Of a stretch of DNA of 64,000 bases, positions 23,863 to 35,244 are shown piece by piece. Origin of the DNA: Tetragonia tetragonoides (lineage: Eukaryota; Streptophyta; Magnoliopsida; Caryophyllales; Aizoaceae); assembly GCA_038025085.1 (NCBI GenBank), contig CM076144.1:42815001-42879000 (forward strand), in the 5' to 3' direction. Every line of letters begins with the position of its first letter. The stretch's first letter is position 1. The notes beneath the pieces were generated by a model, which searched no databases, was not told where the DNA came from, and saw only the letters and a program-made list of their open reading frames with translations. The position numbers and the translations under genes were made by a program.

Positions 23863-26800
23863 ATGGAAGGTGGGTTGGTTGAACAAAGGAGAGAGATTGT
23901 TGGGCATGTGAATAATAAGGTTATTAAGAAGAAAAATGTTAAGAGGAGATCATATTCATCAACAACATTGAAGAGAGAGATTCCTATTTGCGTGGCTTTA
24001 CAGCAACTCTATAGTTATTGTAAAAAAGTTTTTAAAGGTCCTGGCATTGTTCCTCCACCTCAAGATGTTCAATCTCTTTGCTCCATCCTTGGTGAGTTTC
24101 TTTTGAAATTTATTAATTTGTTACAATATATTTTATGAGATGTGATCGTTTTGGGTTTCTAGCTTTTGAATTTGCGTGGGCATGAAGAAATTTTGTCAGT
24201 TTTTGTCTACATGTTGAGAATTTTATATATATGCTAGTTTTTGTAATACAAAAGATCATTTCATATAGTAATATAGCCATGATTTGGGAAATATATAATA
24301 ACTTGTTTTTCTAGTATAAATATGTAGAACATGTAATGTAAATATGTAATGTGTGTTATTATATTGTATTGTGTTTTTGCTTTGTGAAAGAAAGTGGGCA
24401 TTGCACTTTGTTGCTTTGCAATTCACTTTTATCCATTATGTCGGCAAATGAACATGTTAAAAGTCATAACTTTGTTTGTTGTTGTATGATCTTTTGTCAA
24501 TTTATTATTGCATTTTTTTCAAAAAAAAGAAGAGAATTGTGAAACCTAGGGGGTGGGTAACCGACCAAGAACTAAAATATTGAAAATACCAGATTTGAAT
24601 TTGGTTTTAAGGTTTAACTATGGGTGCATTTGTGACTTAGCTTTGTGCCCGTCCTCTCATTTTTACTACCACTGATGGAAGAATCTGTGGGTGTTTCTGA
24701 AAATAACCTTTTAATCAAGACACAGTTTTGCTTGCATTGTATGATTTGAATCTGTTGAATGTTAAATTATTGAGTACAAGATATAAGTGACATTAAAAGT
24801 CTAATAACGGACGTGAAAACTAAAAACCATTTTAAGTTTATAACCGACAGTGTGATGTTAATTATAATTTATATACCATTGCCTTAGCATATTAGTGTGC
24901 GATAACGTGCATGCAATACTAATGCCTCAATTTAACAGGTAAAATAGTAAATCAGTTTTTCTGATATGTAATTCATGGATTTTGATGAATATAATTTCAT
25001 GATTTTTGGATGCTTATAGAGCTAAGGTTACACACAATGATCATACTAAATAGTGGGGACCCAAGGATAACCCAAGGATAGAATTTTGTTCCAGGTTTAG
25101 TATCCAGTGCAACCTATGGAGAATTTTTATCTGTATCCAAGTACCCATTTAAAATTTGTTGCTGTTACTGAAATTATACTGTATATAGACATTTAAAAGT
25201 TAAACACACCGTTCTGAATTAAAAGTAATTTTGGAGGTATTTAATTGGTGGGAATACATGAGTATGAATCTTCAGTGATACTAATACTTTGGGACATATA
25301 GAAGATCAATAATTTGTTAAAACATGTAATCTAGTAATTTGGCAATTGAACATCGTTAATATCTCTAGGATGTTTAGGTGTTAGGTGTTTAAATGTCAAA
25401 TCTCCAACATGTTGCATTGGCCTTCTTTAAAAGGCAACACCGTCATACTCTGGCCACATCTTTTGCATTCAAGGAGATCTTAGCGTTCTTATGAAACACA
25501 TAGTTGAATGTGGGATTAAACAACTTTAGAACTCATCTAGCAGTGTCGGATGGTTAGACGTTGCTAATTTTAACCACACCAAATGATGAGATGAGATGAT
25601 ATAGAGAAATTGCTCCTATTCTAGTAGGCGTTTGTTTTATTACATACCAATGTGCATTTGGTCACCACATTGTGGTGTGGATAGGAATAGAAGTACTTTT
25701 CCTTTTTCCTAATACCATTTGTGCAATAAAAACTTGCGATATCTAGGGTGTTTTATGCTTTTAACTGGCTAATAGTCATGTCTATTACAAACTTGAGTTT
25801 ATTTACGGTTGCTACACTTTGGTAATCCACATGATTGTTGTGGGATGAATTTCACTTGGATTCTACTTGTTGAGGCCTTTGGGGTGAAACTATTATGAAG
25901 TTAGCCTGAATTATTGGTCTTTGTTGTGGTAATTCACTTTACTACCATGCTAATGAGTTACTTAAAAGTGTCGGATAACGATTCAATTAGGTAATACCGT
26001 ATGAAAACTACTCACGTAGGGATGGTTAAGTACAATTTTTGACTTGTGAAAAAATTATGCTATTGGGAAGATAGATACAAAAAGATATATGTATGTGGTC
26101 ATATCTCTCCGTTGTGTTTTGTTGCGAAATTAACGATCACCAAAAAGATCATGAGGCGATGATGTTGATGTTTTATATTTTAGTACATCTTACCATTTCG
26201 TTCTTTTTTAGTCTTTTTGACAATTTTCAACTTTTTGGTGCTTCATGAATACTATTTTCTGGGTTAGATGTTTTTTTTTTGGGAATTAAATGAAAATTTT
26301 GATATTTTCAGTTTTCTTTTCTCTTTTTTGTTCGGATCAACTATCAGAAAACTAACGAATAGTTTTTCCTCAGAAAATCATCTTATCGGTATACATAATA
26401 AAATTTGAGATTGTAAATATTTTCAAATAGCTGCAGCCTAAGACAACCAATATAACCTTGGTCACAGCAAAATATTCTGCTTTGTAAAACACAAAATGCC
26501 AAGAGTTAGATGTGTATTGTCTGTATGGCGGTAAGTGTTTCTCGGTAACTAGGTACAATGCCAGTGGGTCCGTCGTCAGGGAGCCCTAAACGTCACCTGC
26601 AGGGCAAGTCAAACTACCCTCGGGGTGGGTGAGGAATCCCCAAAGGTCAAGTTATATGCTTGATAGTGAGTCTAAGGTAGTTGAGAGAGTAAATGTTGTA
26701 ATGAATGAGTCAGTTACCTTGGATGTGTATCCATGTATTTATAACCATGTGTCCTTAGGTTGATGGTGGTCTTGGGCTTGGGGTATTGGGTTTTTATTGT

Positions 26801-28951
26801 CATAGGGCCACGTGGGCTGAATACTACAGGGCCCCACTCAGTAAGGGTTGTCATAGCAGTTCCAACTGAGATCATTTAAGGGAAAGGTATGGGCTTAATG
26901 CCATTTCTAGAGGTCCTTTTAGCATGTCAGCTAGAGCCATCTATACCCGAAATCAACCTCGCTTATCTTCTTTTCTAGATAGGTGATCTGAATTTGAAGT
27001 GTCCAAGTGCTGTGCTCGAAAGGAGCCCTAGTGTTGCTTTACATCTGAACAATGTCATGTACATTGCTAATTTGCTATTAATTCCATTGGATCTTGCATG
27101 ATCTCTACCTGATTAGGCAACTTTTGAACCTGGAAGTCATCTAGATTTGATTTTGAATATGTATGCGGCATAAGTATAATAAAAAATCAATTAAATCTTT
27201 CACGTGGAGTATCTTTGAGCAGATAAACTAGTGCCCTTTCTGCATTAAGTTGACATCAGGTTCAGGCAGTTATCAGTTACATAAACACATTTGTTTCTGA
27301 CAGAGATTCTTTTGTTTTGTGGTTTACAGATAGCATGAAACCAGAGGATCTGGGTCTAAGCAAGGATCTTCAGTTTTTCAAGCCTGGATTTTGTGTCAGG
27401 AAAAATCCAAGGGTCACATACACCACCGTGTACAGTTGTCAGAACTTCTCGGTTAGTATTACATGGTTTAATTGATTGACTATTTAAGGCAATCTCTCAG
27501 TTTAATACAATAACCTGATGAGTATCTGTAAGCACATGCAATCCAGAAAGCATTAGGTCGTTGTCAATGTTACCAAACCTTTCATCCAACTCTCTCTCTA
27601 TCCCTGTCTTATATGAAAGACTCAATGTTCTGTTCTGATCATTCCCTTCTCTCAATTTGCAGATGGTTCTTTTTTTCCTTCCAGCATCGGCTGTCATTCC
27701 GCTTCACAATCACCCAGAAATGACAGTTTTCAGCAAACTTCTTTTAGGTACCATGCATATCAAAGCATACGACTGGGCTGATTCTGTAGATGTAGAGTGT
27801 TGCGATAAACCTTCTTCATGTGAGTATATTTCATCCCATTCTCCTATCTCGTGTTTATGAATGGTGCTAACTGATTTTCTAATTGAACTTGGGTGGTCTT
27901 TGCAGCAAGGTTAGCAAAGTTAAAAGCTAACGCTTTGTTCACTGCACCGTGTAACACATCGGTCCTATATCCGACCTCAGGGGGTAATATCCATGCCTTC
28001 ACAGCAATAACACCATGTGCTGTGCTTGATGTGCTCGGACCACCTTACTCAAAAGAAGATGGCCGTGACTGTAGTTATTACAAAGACACTCTGTACCCAT
28101 CATCAGGCAAGTTTAAAGTTTATGCTTCTGATATCCACTGTAAGCGTTACTAGGCATTAATTGCCATCCAAATTGGAACTTTGTTATTGCTGTTATTCTA
28201 ACATTCTCATGAGAATGGCACACCAGCCATCCAAATTTTAACGAAACATCATCTGACGTTTGCAAACCCATTAACTGCTCAAACTACTTAAGTGACCGCT
28301 GATGTAGCCCATATATAGAAAGAGCTAGCAGAGTATTTGCTATGTCGAAAGACCTCCCTATCTCGCCAGGCCTGGGAGAATGGAAGGAACTGTGGGCTCT
28401 GCTTGCCTATATATACTGACTTCTGACTTAAAGATCAAAACACCTCTCACATGCACCACATTCTATATCAGTTTAAGTGGAACAGCTAATCACACCCTAA
28501 AGGCCTCCTGTATTGCACCACTATTATATTGCCAGTACAAAGTAATTACTGACATCACCTTTGAACTTTGTTTCCCTTGTTTCCTTTTCTGGGACGACTT
28601 TAAGGAACAGAGTAGTGTCAAACTGGGGATGGTGTTTAACAGTATTTTTTTTTCTTCTTCTTTTGGGTGGGGCAAGGGGTTGGGGCTTTGGGAGCCGTTG
28701 TTACGGATCAAATTTGAAAACCGGGGACAGAGGAAATACCATTTATGAGCAATTGTTATTTTTGAGCTGCACTTCTTGAAGATGATTTGGCATATTGATG
28801 ATGAAATTTTGTTATTACAGATCGTAAGTTGACAGAGCAGAAAGATGATGAGCACTCTTATGGATGGTTGGAAGAGATTGACGTGCCAGAGCACTCGAAG
28901 ATGGATGGAATAGAGTATTTGGGACCTCGCATTATTGAGACTGCCAACTAG
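23863..28951 (+). CDS. PCO: Plant cysteine oxidase (N-terminal Cys dioxygenase), five exons
   Basis: PCOs are non-haem iron enzymes that oxidise N-terminal cysteine of ERF-VII factors with O2, marking them for the Arg/Cys N-degron pathway, so they act as oxygen sensors in cytosol and nucleus. Exons: 23863-24091, 27330-27451, 27663-27819, 27906-28106, 28821-28951. Phases agree throughout and give 279 codons, normal for the family. The iron triad is visible: His132 and His134 in [16 protein letters not shown] and His199 in GGNIHAFTA. Asp211 and Cys225 (DGRDCSYY) align with Asp176 and Cys190, described as important in Arabidopsis PCO4. The basic N-terminus (KKKNVKRRS) could be a nuclear signal (inference). 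Intron 1 is 3.2 kb; intron 4 begins GC instead of GT. The start is the first ATG after an A-rich leader. Symbol given at family level only. Confidence 0.93.
26555..26990. repeat. Repeat-like GC-richer segment in cysteine oxidase intron 1
   Basis: This piece stands out from its AT-rich surroundings (CCGTCGTCAGGGAGCCC, CTACCCTCGGGGTGGGTGAGG, then a TATTTATAA box). It resembles a retrotransposon LTR remnant in composition, but I found no LTR termini or target duplication. Confidence 0.3.
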
Positions 28952-29690
28952 CTGCTATGCACTTCTTGTACTCCCCATGTTCTTTCTTTTCTTTGTTTTC
29001 GTAGTCTATGGTTCCTTTCTTTGCCCCTTCATATAGTGATTATGTTCTCCATTTGCTTTTGGGGAGGAAGGGCCTAGGTGTTCTTTGAACCACAGGTTAA
29101 AATCTGGTATAGCGCATTGTACATACTTATGAAATAGACTGGTGCTTCTTCTGTGTGGCATTGCCTTAATTTACCCATCTTTATCATAGCCAGCTGCAGT
29201 AGAATCCAGGGATAATTCGACCATCGACCTTTCTCTGCAGTGCATTGAGCAACCGAGGAAGATAGAATAACAAGCAAGGCACCAATTTAGCAGCTGGAAG
29301 ACCAACTACACTACTACTAATCTACCATATTGGATAGATAGAACTACCAAAGGGAAAAAACAAGGGTGTTTAGTGAGAGCTCTTAAGTCCGAACGTGTGA
29401 ATAGGGTATGTCCAAACTCTTTAAGTCCTAAGGGCATTATTATTTCAAGTCTTGAGAGTCTCAAAATTTGGGAGTTTTAAAGATCTTACGAGTCTTGTGC
29501 TATTATGGTGGGGATAAAAAATAGGAGTTTTAAGTTGGATTTTGATTTTTCAACTCTCATTAAGACTCCATAATGGGGCCTTTGCTTACTATTTTTTATT
29601 GATACTAAATTGAATATTTAATTGAGTAAAACAAAAAGTAAGGGTAAAGTTGATGGGTTAGAGTCTCAAGAGTATGAAGAGCATTGTGGT
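28952..29690. other. Cysteine oxidase 3' UTR and repeat-like flank
   Basis: The 3' UTR likely reaches into 29050-29300. From about 29380 the text shows repeated forms of GAGTCTTAAGAGT/GTCTTGAGAGTCTC that resume after 30086, so this is probably an older repeat split by the hAT insertion next to it. Confidence 0.45.
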
Positions 29691-30078
29691 TTGAGATGAC
29701 ACTGAACACGGTTAGCACGAGGCACGATACGACCGATCAACTTTTTGACACGGCACGACACGGGCATGGAGGAAGCATGGACACGAATGATCGGGCAGGC
29801 CCAGACCTAAATTTTGAAAAGAAAGCACAGTGAGGCACGGTCAGGCACGACATGGGCACATGGCACGGTGAAAATTTTATTATGATTTGAAAAAAGCATA
29901 GGCACGGCATGCATGGCACGAGCACGAGCACGAGCACGAGCACGAACATGACCTGGGCCTACCTTTTGGCAGAGCAGGCACGGCATGACACGAAACACGA
30001 GAACTATAAGCACGAGCACGACACGTCACTGTTACAAAGCACGAAGGACGGCATGAGCACGGCACGAAGCCATTTTTA
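29691..30078. mobile_element. hAT-like element made largely of GCACGA words
   Basis: A perfect 8-bp duplication ATTGTGGT flanks it (29683-29690, 30079-30086). The interior is full of GGCACG/GCACGA words, including five consecutive GAGCAC-type units near 29918-29944. Terminal inverted repeats are weak (TTGAGATGACAC against TAAAAATGGCTTCG), so the superfamily rests mainly on the duplication length. Confidence 0.65.
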
Positions 30079-30266
30079 ATTGTGGTGCAAAGTCTCAAGA
30101 GTCTAAAATTGAGTCTGAAAAACAAAAAATGAGTGAAAAGCTGATGTGGCAAGTCTGTGGTGTCTGAAGAATCTGATACATTGTGACAAGTTGACAACCC
30201 AATAGGTTTCGGAATACCTGTGGTTCAAGAAAGGGAAAACAAAAATAAATAAAAGGAAGCCCGAAG

Positions 30267-30410
30267 TTAATCTAAGTATACCCCTCCTCCCCTTATTTAC
30301 GTTTAATCCAAGTATACCCTCCACTCCGTATTTACGTTTAATCTAAACGTACCCTCCACCCCGTATTTACGTTTAATTCAAATATACCCTCCATCCCGTA
30401 TTTACGTTTA
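30267..30410. repeat. Minisatellite, four 36-bp units
   Basis: Units follow TTAATCYAAGTATACCCTCC plus a CCCCGTATTTACG-like tail. 144 bp make exactly four units, slightly diverged. Confidence 0.9.
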
Positions 30411-31480
30411 TACTTTAAAATGATACGGATTTTCGAGAAGAAGCAAAACTTTTTAATACAGGCTACCGAGTCTCCCAAAATATCATTGTTTCTGAGGACC
30501 TCAACCACAAGTTCACAACAAAAAAGCAAAGCTCAAAAAAAAATAAAAGCCTTGTCTTCAATAATTTCTGGTGTGAAAATGGCAAGTGGCTTAGATGCAA
30601 TTGGAAGAAACATGAGCCCATGTCATGGGTTGGTCAAAACAGCAATGACAACTTCTAATAATAGAACAATATGACTATAGCAACCAAACTTGTTGACAGG
30701 ACACTTGATAGCGTTATTATGAAGTAAACTAAATAGGTAAAGTGAGTCAAGTAAATGGGCACAATAGTACACTAGGGTTATGGGACCATGCAAGATGAGA
30801 TTCTGCGGAGTAAGCCTTGGTTAGCTAATTAGGAAAGGGAAAGTTTATTACACATTGCTTATATTTCCAACCTTACTCCATTGACGCATTCATTGATCAA
30901 GTGAGCAAGTTAAATAAAAAAATTCACATCAATACCGTACAAAAGGTCTTTTATAAAAGCGTTTCATAATAAAGTAGTAAAAACTAACAATTTTATTCAC
31001 CATGTCATTTCTTTTGATACTTTTTAATCTAAAAATAATACTTTTAATTTGAAATGTAAAAGTGATCTTATGGTGTGACGATCTTATATAAAGTTTATGA
31101 TTTATCAGTTTTTTTGCTTATATGGATCAAACATATTTGTATGTACGCCAAAGATTTGATCGTCAATATTGATATGTAAATATCAAAAAAGTAAAGCATA
31201 CTAGTATATGGATGCTAGTATACTGTTTTCCCAACTTTCATTATTTCACTTATAATTCCTTAACATCACAATCACATGCTAAAGAGGATAGAGAATGAGG
31301 ACATGAATTTCAGCAGGAGAATAACTAAGTTGGGTACCAGTAACAAGTTACTAATAAATGCAACCTTACTAAATCTTTTAGAGAAACCCCACCATCACAA
31401 AAAATTAAAGCTATTCTGTTCTGTAACGAATCTCTCTTTTTCCCCCTTTGTCCCTTTTATCAGCCTTCCATCCATTTTCC
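30411..31480. other. Intergenic DNA upstream of the receptor kinase gene
   Basis: No gene recognised. The CT-rich stretch around 31425-31500 could be the beginning of the receptor kinase transcript. Confidence 0.35.
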
Positions 31481-32009
31481 CTCCATAACAATGGCTTCTT
31501 CTAAGTCCCACAAAAAGGCACTTCCATAATTTCTAAAATAATGGAAATTTTGATAGAGAGAGGAATAAATGTCGGTTTGTAAAACATAAGTGATTGTGAA
31601 AGCTCATCTTCTCAGCTAAATTGTCATTTTGTGTCTAAAAACAAAAAAACTTGATTGGTTTTCAAAGTTTTTGAAAGAGTTTGTCTTTCAACTATAAGTC
31701 AAGAAACTTGTCCTTGAATGTTGTTAAAAGTGTTTCTTTTCTTCCCCTCATTTCTTGATAAAGAACAGATATTTGCAAGCTTTGTTAGTGTTTTTTTCCT
31801 TTGTTTTTATATGGTTGATATTTTGAGAGTGTTTCTTTACCAAAATTCTCTCTTGAGTTTTGGAGATAGGTGTGTTTTTCTCACTTGAATTGGAAAAATA
31901 TTTAAGCTAATTAATCATTTTTAGTGTTGAGTGTGTTGTATGAAGCTCATAGACTTGTTAATTCTCCAAGCTGTCAGATGGGGTTGATTTGAAACTCTTC
32001 TCTACAGAG

Positions 32010-32490
32010 GTAAGCACTAACTATGAAACTCTTTTTTCCCCTTTTTCCAAATACTGCAATCAGTAATAAATAGGTACAATGGCTTCATGTAATTATGAAT
32101 TTCGACTTCAATAAGTGTACGAGTTTCGGCTCCAATAGGTGTATGAGCTTCTGCTCTATTAGGTGTTTCAGCTTCGGCTCTATTAGATGTTTGAGCTTCG
32201 GCACCTTTTTCTTCAAAAGGACTCCTAATTATCAAAAAACGAAAGAAAAGAAGGTATAAGGCATACTATGACTCTAGTTCTACCTAGTGTATTGACTATT
32301 ATAATCACATTCTTGAAGTCTATGTAGATGTGTTTATCACAGGCTTCATGGGTTATTTGAAAGTCTGAAAGCAGCTTAGATGTTGCTGTAAATGCAAGAA
32401 ACTGGTAGATGTTTATATTCCCTTGATGCCACCATATCTGTACATTGATTGGTGCCTTTGTCAACTTTCCTCTTTTTATTTGTTTGACAG
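32010..32490 (+). other. Probable 5' UTR intron of the receptor kinase gene
   Basis: CTACAGAG before GTAAGC at 32010 is a good donor, and TTGTTTGACAG ending at 32490 a good acceptor, 55 bases before the start codon. A 5' UTR intron is common in this kinase subfamily (known); its use here is inferred. Confidence 0.5.
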
Positions 32491-32545
32491 TGTATGGAAG
32501 CTCCAGAAATCTGGGTACAAATCACAGTTTTCTCAGGATTGAGAA

Positions 32546-35244
32546 ATGATGGCAAAGGTATTAAGGCAATCACCGATCTTGATTCTTCTTAGTGTTTTGA
32601 TTGCGGTTTCGCACTCAGAAAAGCTACAATCATCACAAGTACAAACCCTTTTGAGAATTCAGTCACTTCTGAACTACCCTTCTGTTTTAAGCAGCTGGAA
32701 TAAGAAGAGTGAGTTTTGCAATTTGGAGCCATCACCATTTGTGACTGTTGTATGCTATGGGAATAATTTGACTCAGCTTCATATCACTGGTGATAAAGGA
32801 ACTCCAAAATTACCTCAAAATTTCTCAATTGATTCTTTGGTCACAACCCTTGTCAAGTTGCCTAGCTTAAAGGTTCTCACCTTGGTTTCACTTGGTTTAT
32901 GGGGTCTGATACCTGGAAAAATTGCACAGTTAACATCGCTCGAGATGCTTAATGTGAGTTCAAATTTTTTCTATGGAGACATTCCTAGAGATATTTCATC
33001 CCTCACAAACCTCCAGAGCATCATTCTTGATGATAACATGTTTAGTGGTCAAATCCTGGATGTCCTAGGTTCGTTTCCTGCTCTGAATGTTCTGAGTTTG
33101 AAGAACAATTCTTTCAATGGGTCCTTGCCAAAAAGTTTGAGTAAATTGAGTGGTCGCAGAGTTCTTGCACTTGCAAATAATCACTTTTCAGGAGAAGTTC
33201 CTGATCTTGGGGGCTTGAAGAATCTTGAAGAGCTTGACATGGAAAACAACTCCCTTGGACCTGAATTTCTTCACCTTGGGAACAAGTTGGTAAAACTTAT
33301 ACTCAGAAATAACAAGTTTAGGTCCAGAATTCCTGCTGAAATCAGCTCATATTATCAGCTCGCGAAACTGGACATTTCTTCCAATAAATTTGAGGGTCCA
33401 TTTCCGGTATCATTGTTATCCCTACCCTCGATCAATTATCTGAACGTCGCAACAAACAAGTTTACTGGAATGCTCTCCAGAAATCTGGATTGCAATGGTG
33501 CACTTAGTTTTGTGGATTTGTCGTCCAATCTGTTGACAGGAGACTTGCCTGACTGCTTAGAGTCTAAGTCGAAGCACCAAATCGTGCATTACGGAGGGAA
33601 TTGTTTAAATGTGGTGGATGGAAGTCAACATGCATATTCTTTCTGTAGAAATGAAGCTCTAGCTGCTGGGTTTGTGCCTTTCCAAAAGAAGCGAGACAGG
33701 GCAAGGAAAGCCATATTAGCTTCTTGCATAGACAGTGGAGTCCTCGGAGTCGTTGTGCTTATTAGTTTGATTTTCTGGGCTTTAAGACATAATCATGCCA
33801 AGAAGAAGCTCGATGCTCGGACTCCAAGGATAATAGCTGAGAAAGCTTCTGCTGGTTATACATCTAACCTGCTAACTGAAGCAAGTAAGTTTTCTCTGGT
33901 TACTGATTCAAGTTCTCAATAGGACTTACTAATCATGCTGCTGTTTATTTTTGACTTCTATTGAGAAATCTCTTAACTCACTTAGATCATTTGATTTATC
34001 TCTCATGCCATGCTGCTTCATGTGATCAAATAGTTAAAGAGGAAAGACAGGATAATGAGAACATACCCCTTTCATACCAACTGAAACCTGAAATCTGATG
34101 TACCATTACTGTTTCCTAGACCTGAAGACATAATGTCAGAAGCCCTATTTACTGATATGGAGGGTAAAAAAAGGAGGAAACAAAGATATGAGTAAAACTG
34201 AAACTGGAGAGGTCCTCTATGAATGGAGTATGGAGTGCATCATTCTCCTATGTCCTATCCACTATATTCCAGGACATAATATAATGTCAAACCTCAACAT
34301 CTGTGTTGTTCTCAGTCTGTTCGTTATGATCCAAAATTTGTACCAATTACCGACTTCATTGCTAGGTTTGAGGTTTATATTCTCCAAGGAGGCTATTTGA
34401 TTGAAAAACTGAATAATAATGCAGTAAAGTACTAGACAATTTGTGGGGTGGAATAATTTCAGAAACATTTAAACTATATGAGGCATTTCTTCTTGGGCTT
34501 CAGTCTCATTGATCTCACATTTTGCTGATTGACCTGGGTGAAGGATATATAACACAAACAATGAAGCTCGGAGCACTTGGGCTTCCTGCATATCGGACAT
34601 TTTCGTTGGAAGAACTTGAGGAGGCCACAAATAATTTCAATTCAACAGCATTTATGGGAGAAGGTTCTTATGGTCAGGTATGGGCCAGTTTATGAGCACA
34701 TTTTAATAAAAGAAGCCTAATGTCACCATACTCTTACTGGTCGAGACACATCTGCTTTGATTTTGTCACATTTGGTATGGTTATATTGCCAGTCATTTTC
34801 TGGTTATTAGTTATTACTGACTTTCCTATCCAGGAGTTCCTATGAATGCACTCTTCCTCTAAATAGGGCCGATTAACACGATAAAGTTATATGTATATGT
34901 GCCTGTTGATATAATAAGATCTAGTTACTTTTTCTTGTAAAGATCAATTCAGTCTGAAACATCAAAATCATGGACTTAGTTTTTGTTAATAATGTTGTGC
35001 CAGATGTATAGGGGTCAGCTCAGAGATGGTACCCTTGTTGCCATCAGATGCCTAAAGTTGCAGGAAAGCAATGGTACCGAATACTTCATGCCTCAGATAC
35101 AACTATTATCTTTACTCAGACACCGCCATTTGGTCAGTACAATCGGACACTGTTTCGAGTGTTACTTGCAGGATTCGAGTGTCAGCAGATTATTTCTTGT
35201 CTTTGAGTATGTATCAAAAGGGACACTAAGGAGTTGGATCTCAG
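32546..35244 (+). CDS. LRR receptor-like kinase of subfamily VI type, 3' part missing
   Basis: Exons: 32546-33884, 34544-34677, 35004-35244, with phases 1, 0 and 1. Residues 1-24 form a signal peptide. A Cys-containing N-terminal cap follows, then about eight leucine-rich repeats (for example LTSLEMLNVSSNFFYGDIP). A second Cys region comes next, then a transmembrane segment near residues 390-412 (SGVLGVVVLISLIFWAL) with a basic stop (RHNHAKKK). After YITQTMKLGALGLP comes TFSLEELEEATNNF and the kinase N-lobe with glycine loop GEGSYGQ. The usual VAIK lysine is Arg (VAIRCLK), typical of this subfamily, which is probably catalytically weak or inactive. HRHLV and FEYVSKGTLRSWIS follow, then donor G/GTAACT. 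No HRD, DFG or later kinase exon was found downstream. The gene is therefore truncated, or split by a very long intron. ATGs at 32546 and 32549 are both possible starts. Confidence 0.85.

Noticed and set aside
29737..30197. Minus-strand frames rich in CRARARA or CSCSCS repeats
   Set aside because: They are translations of the GCACGA repeat inside a hAT-like element.
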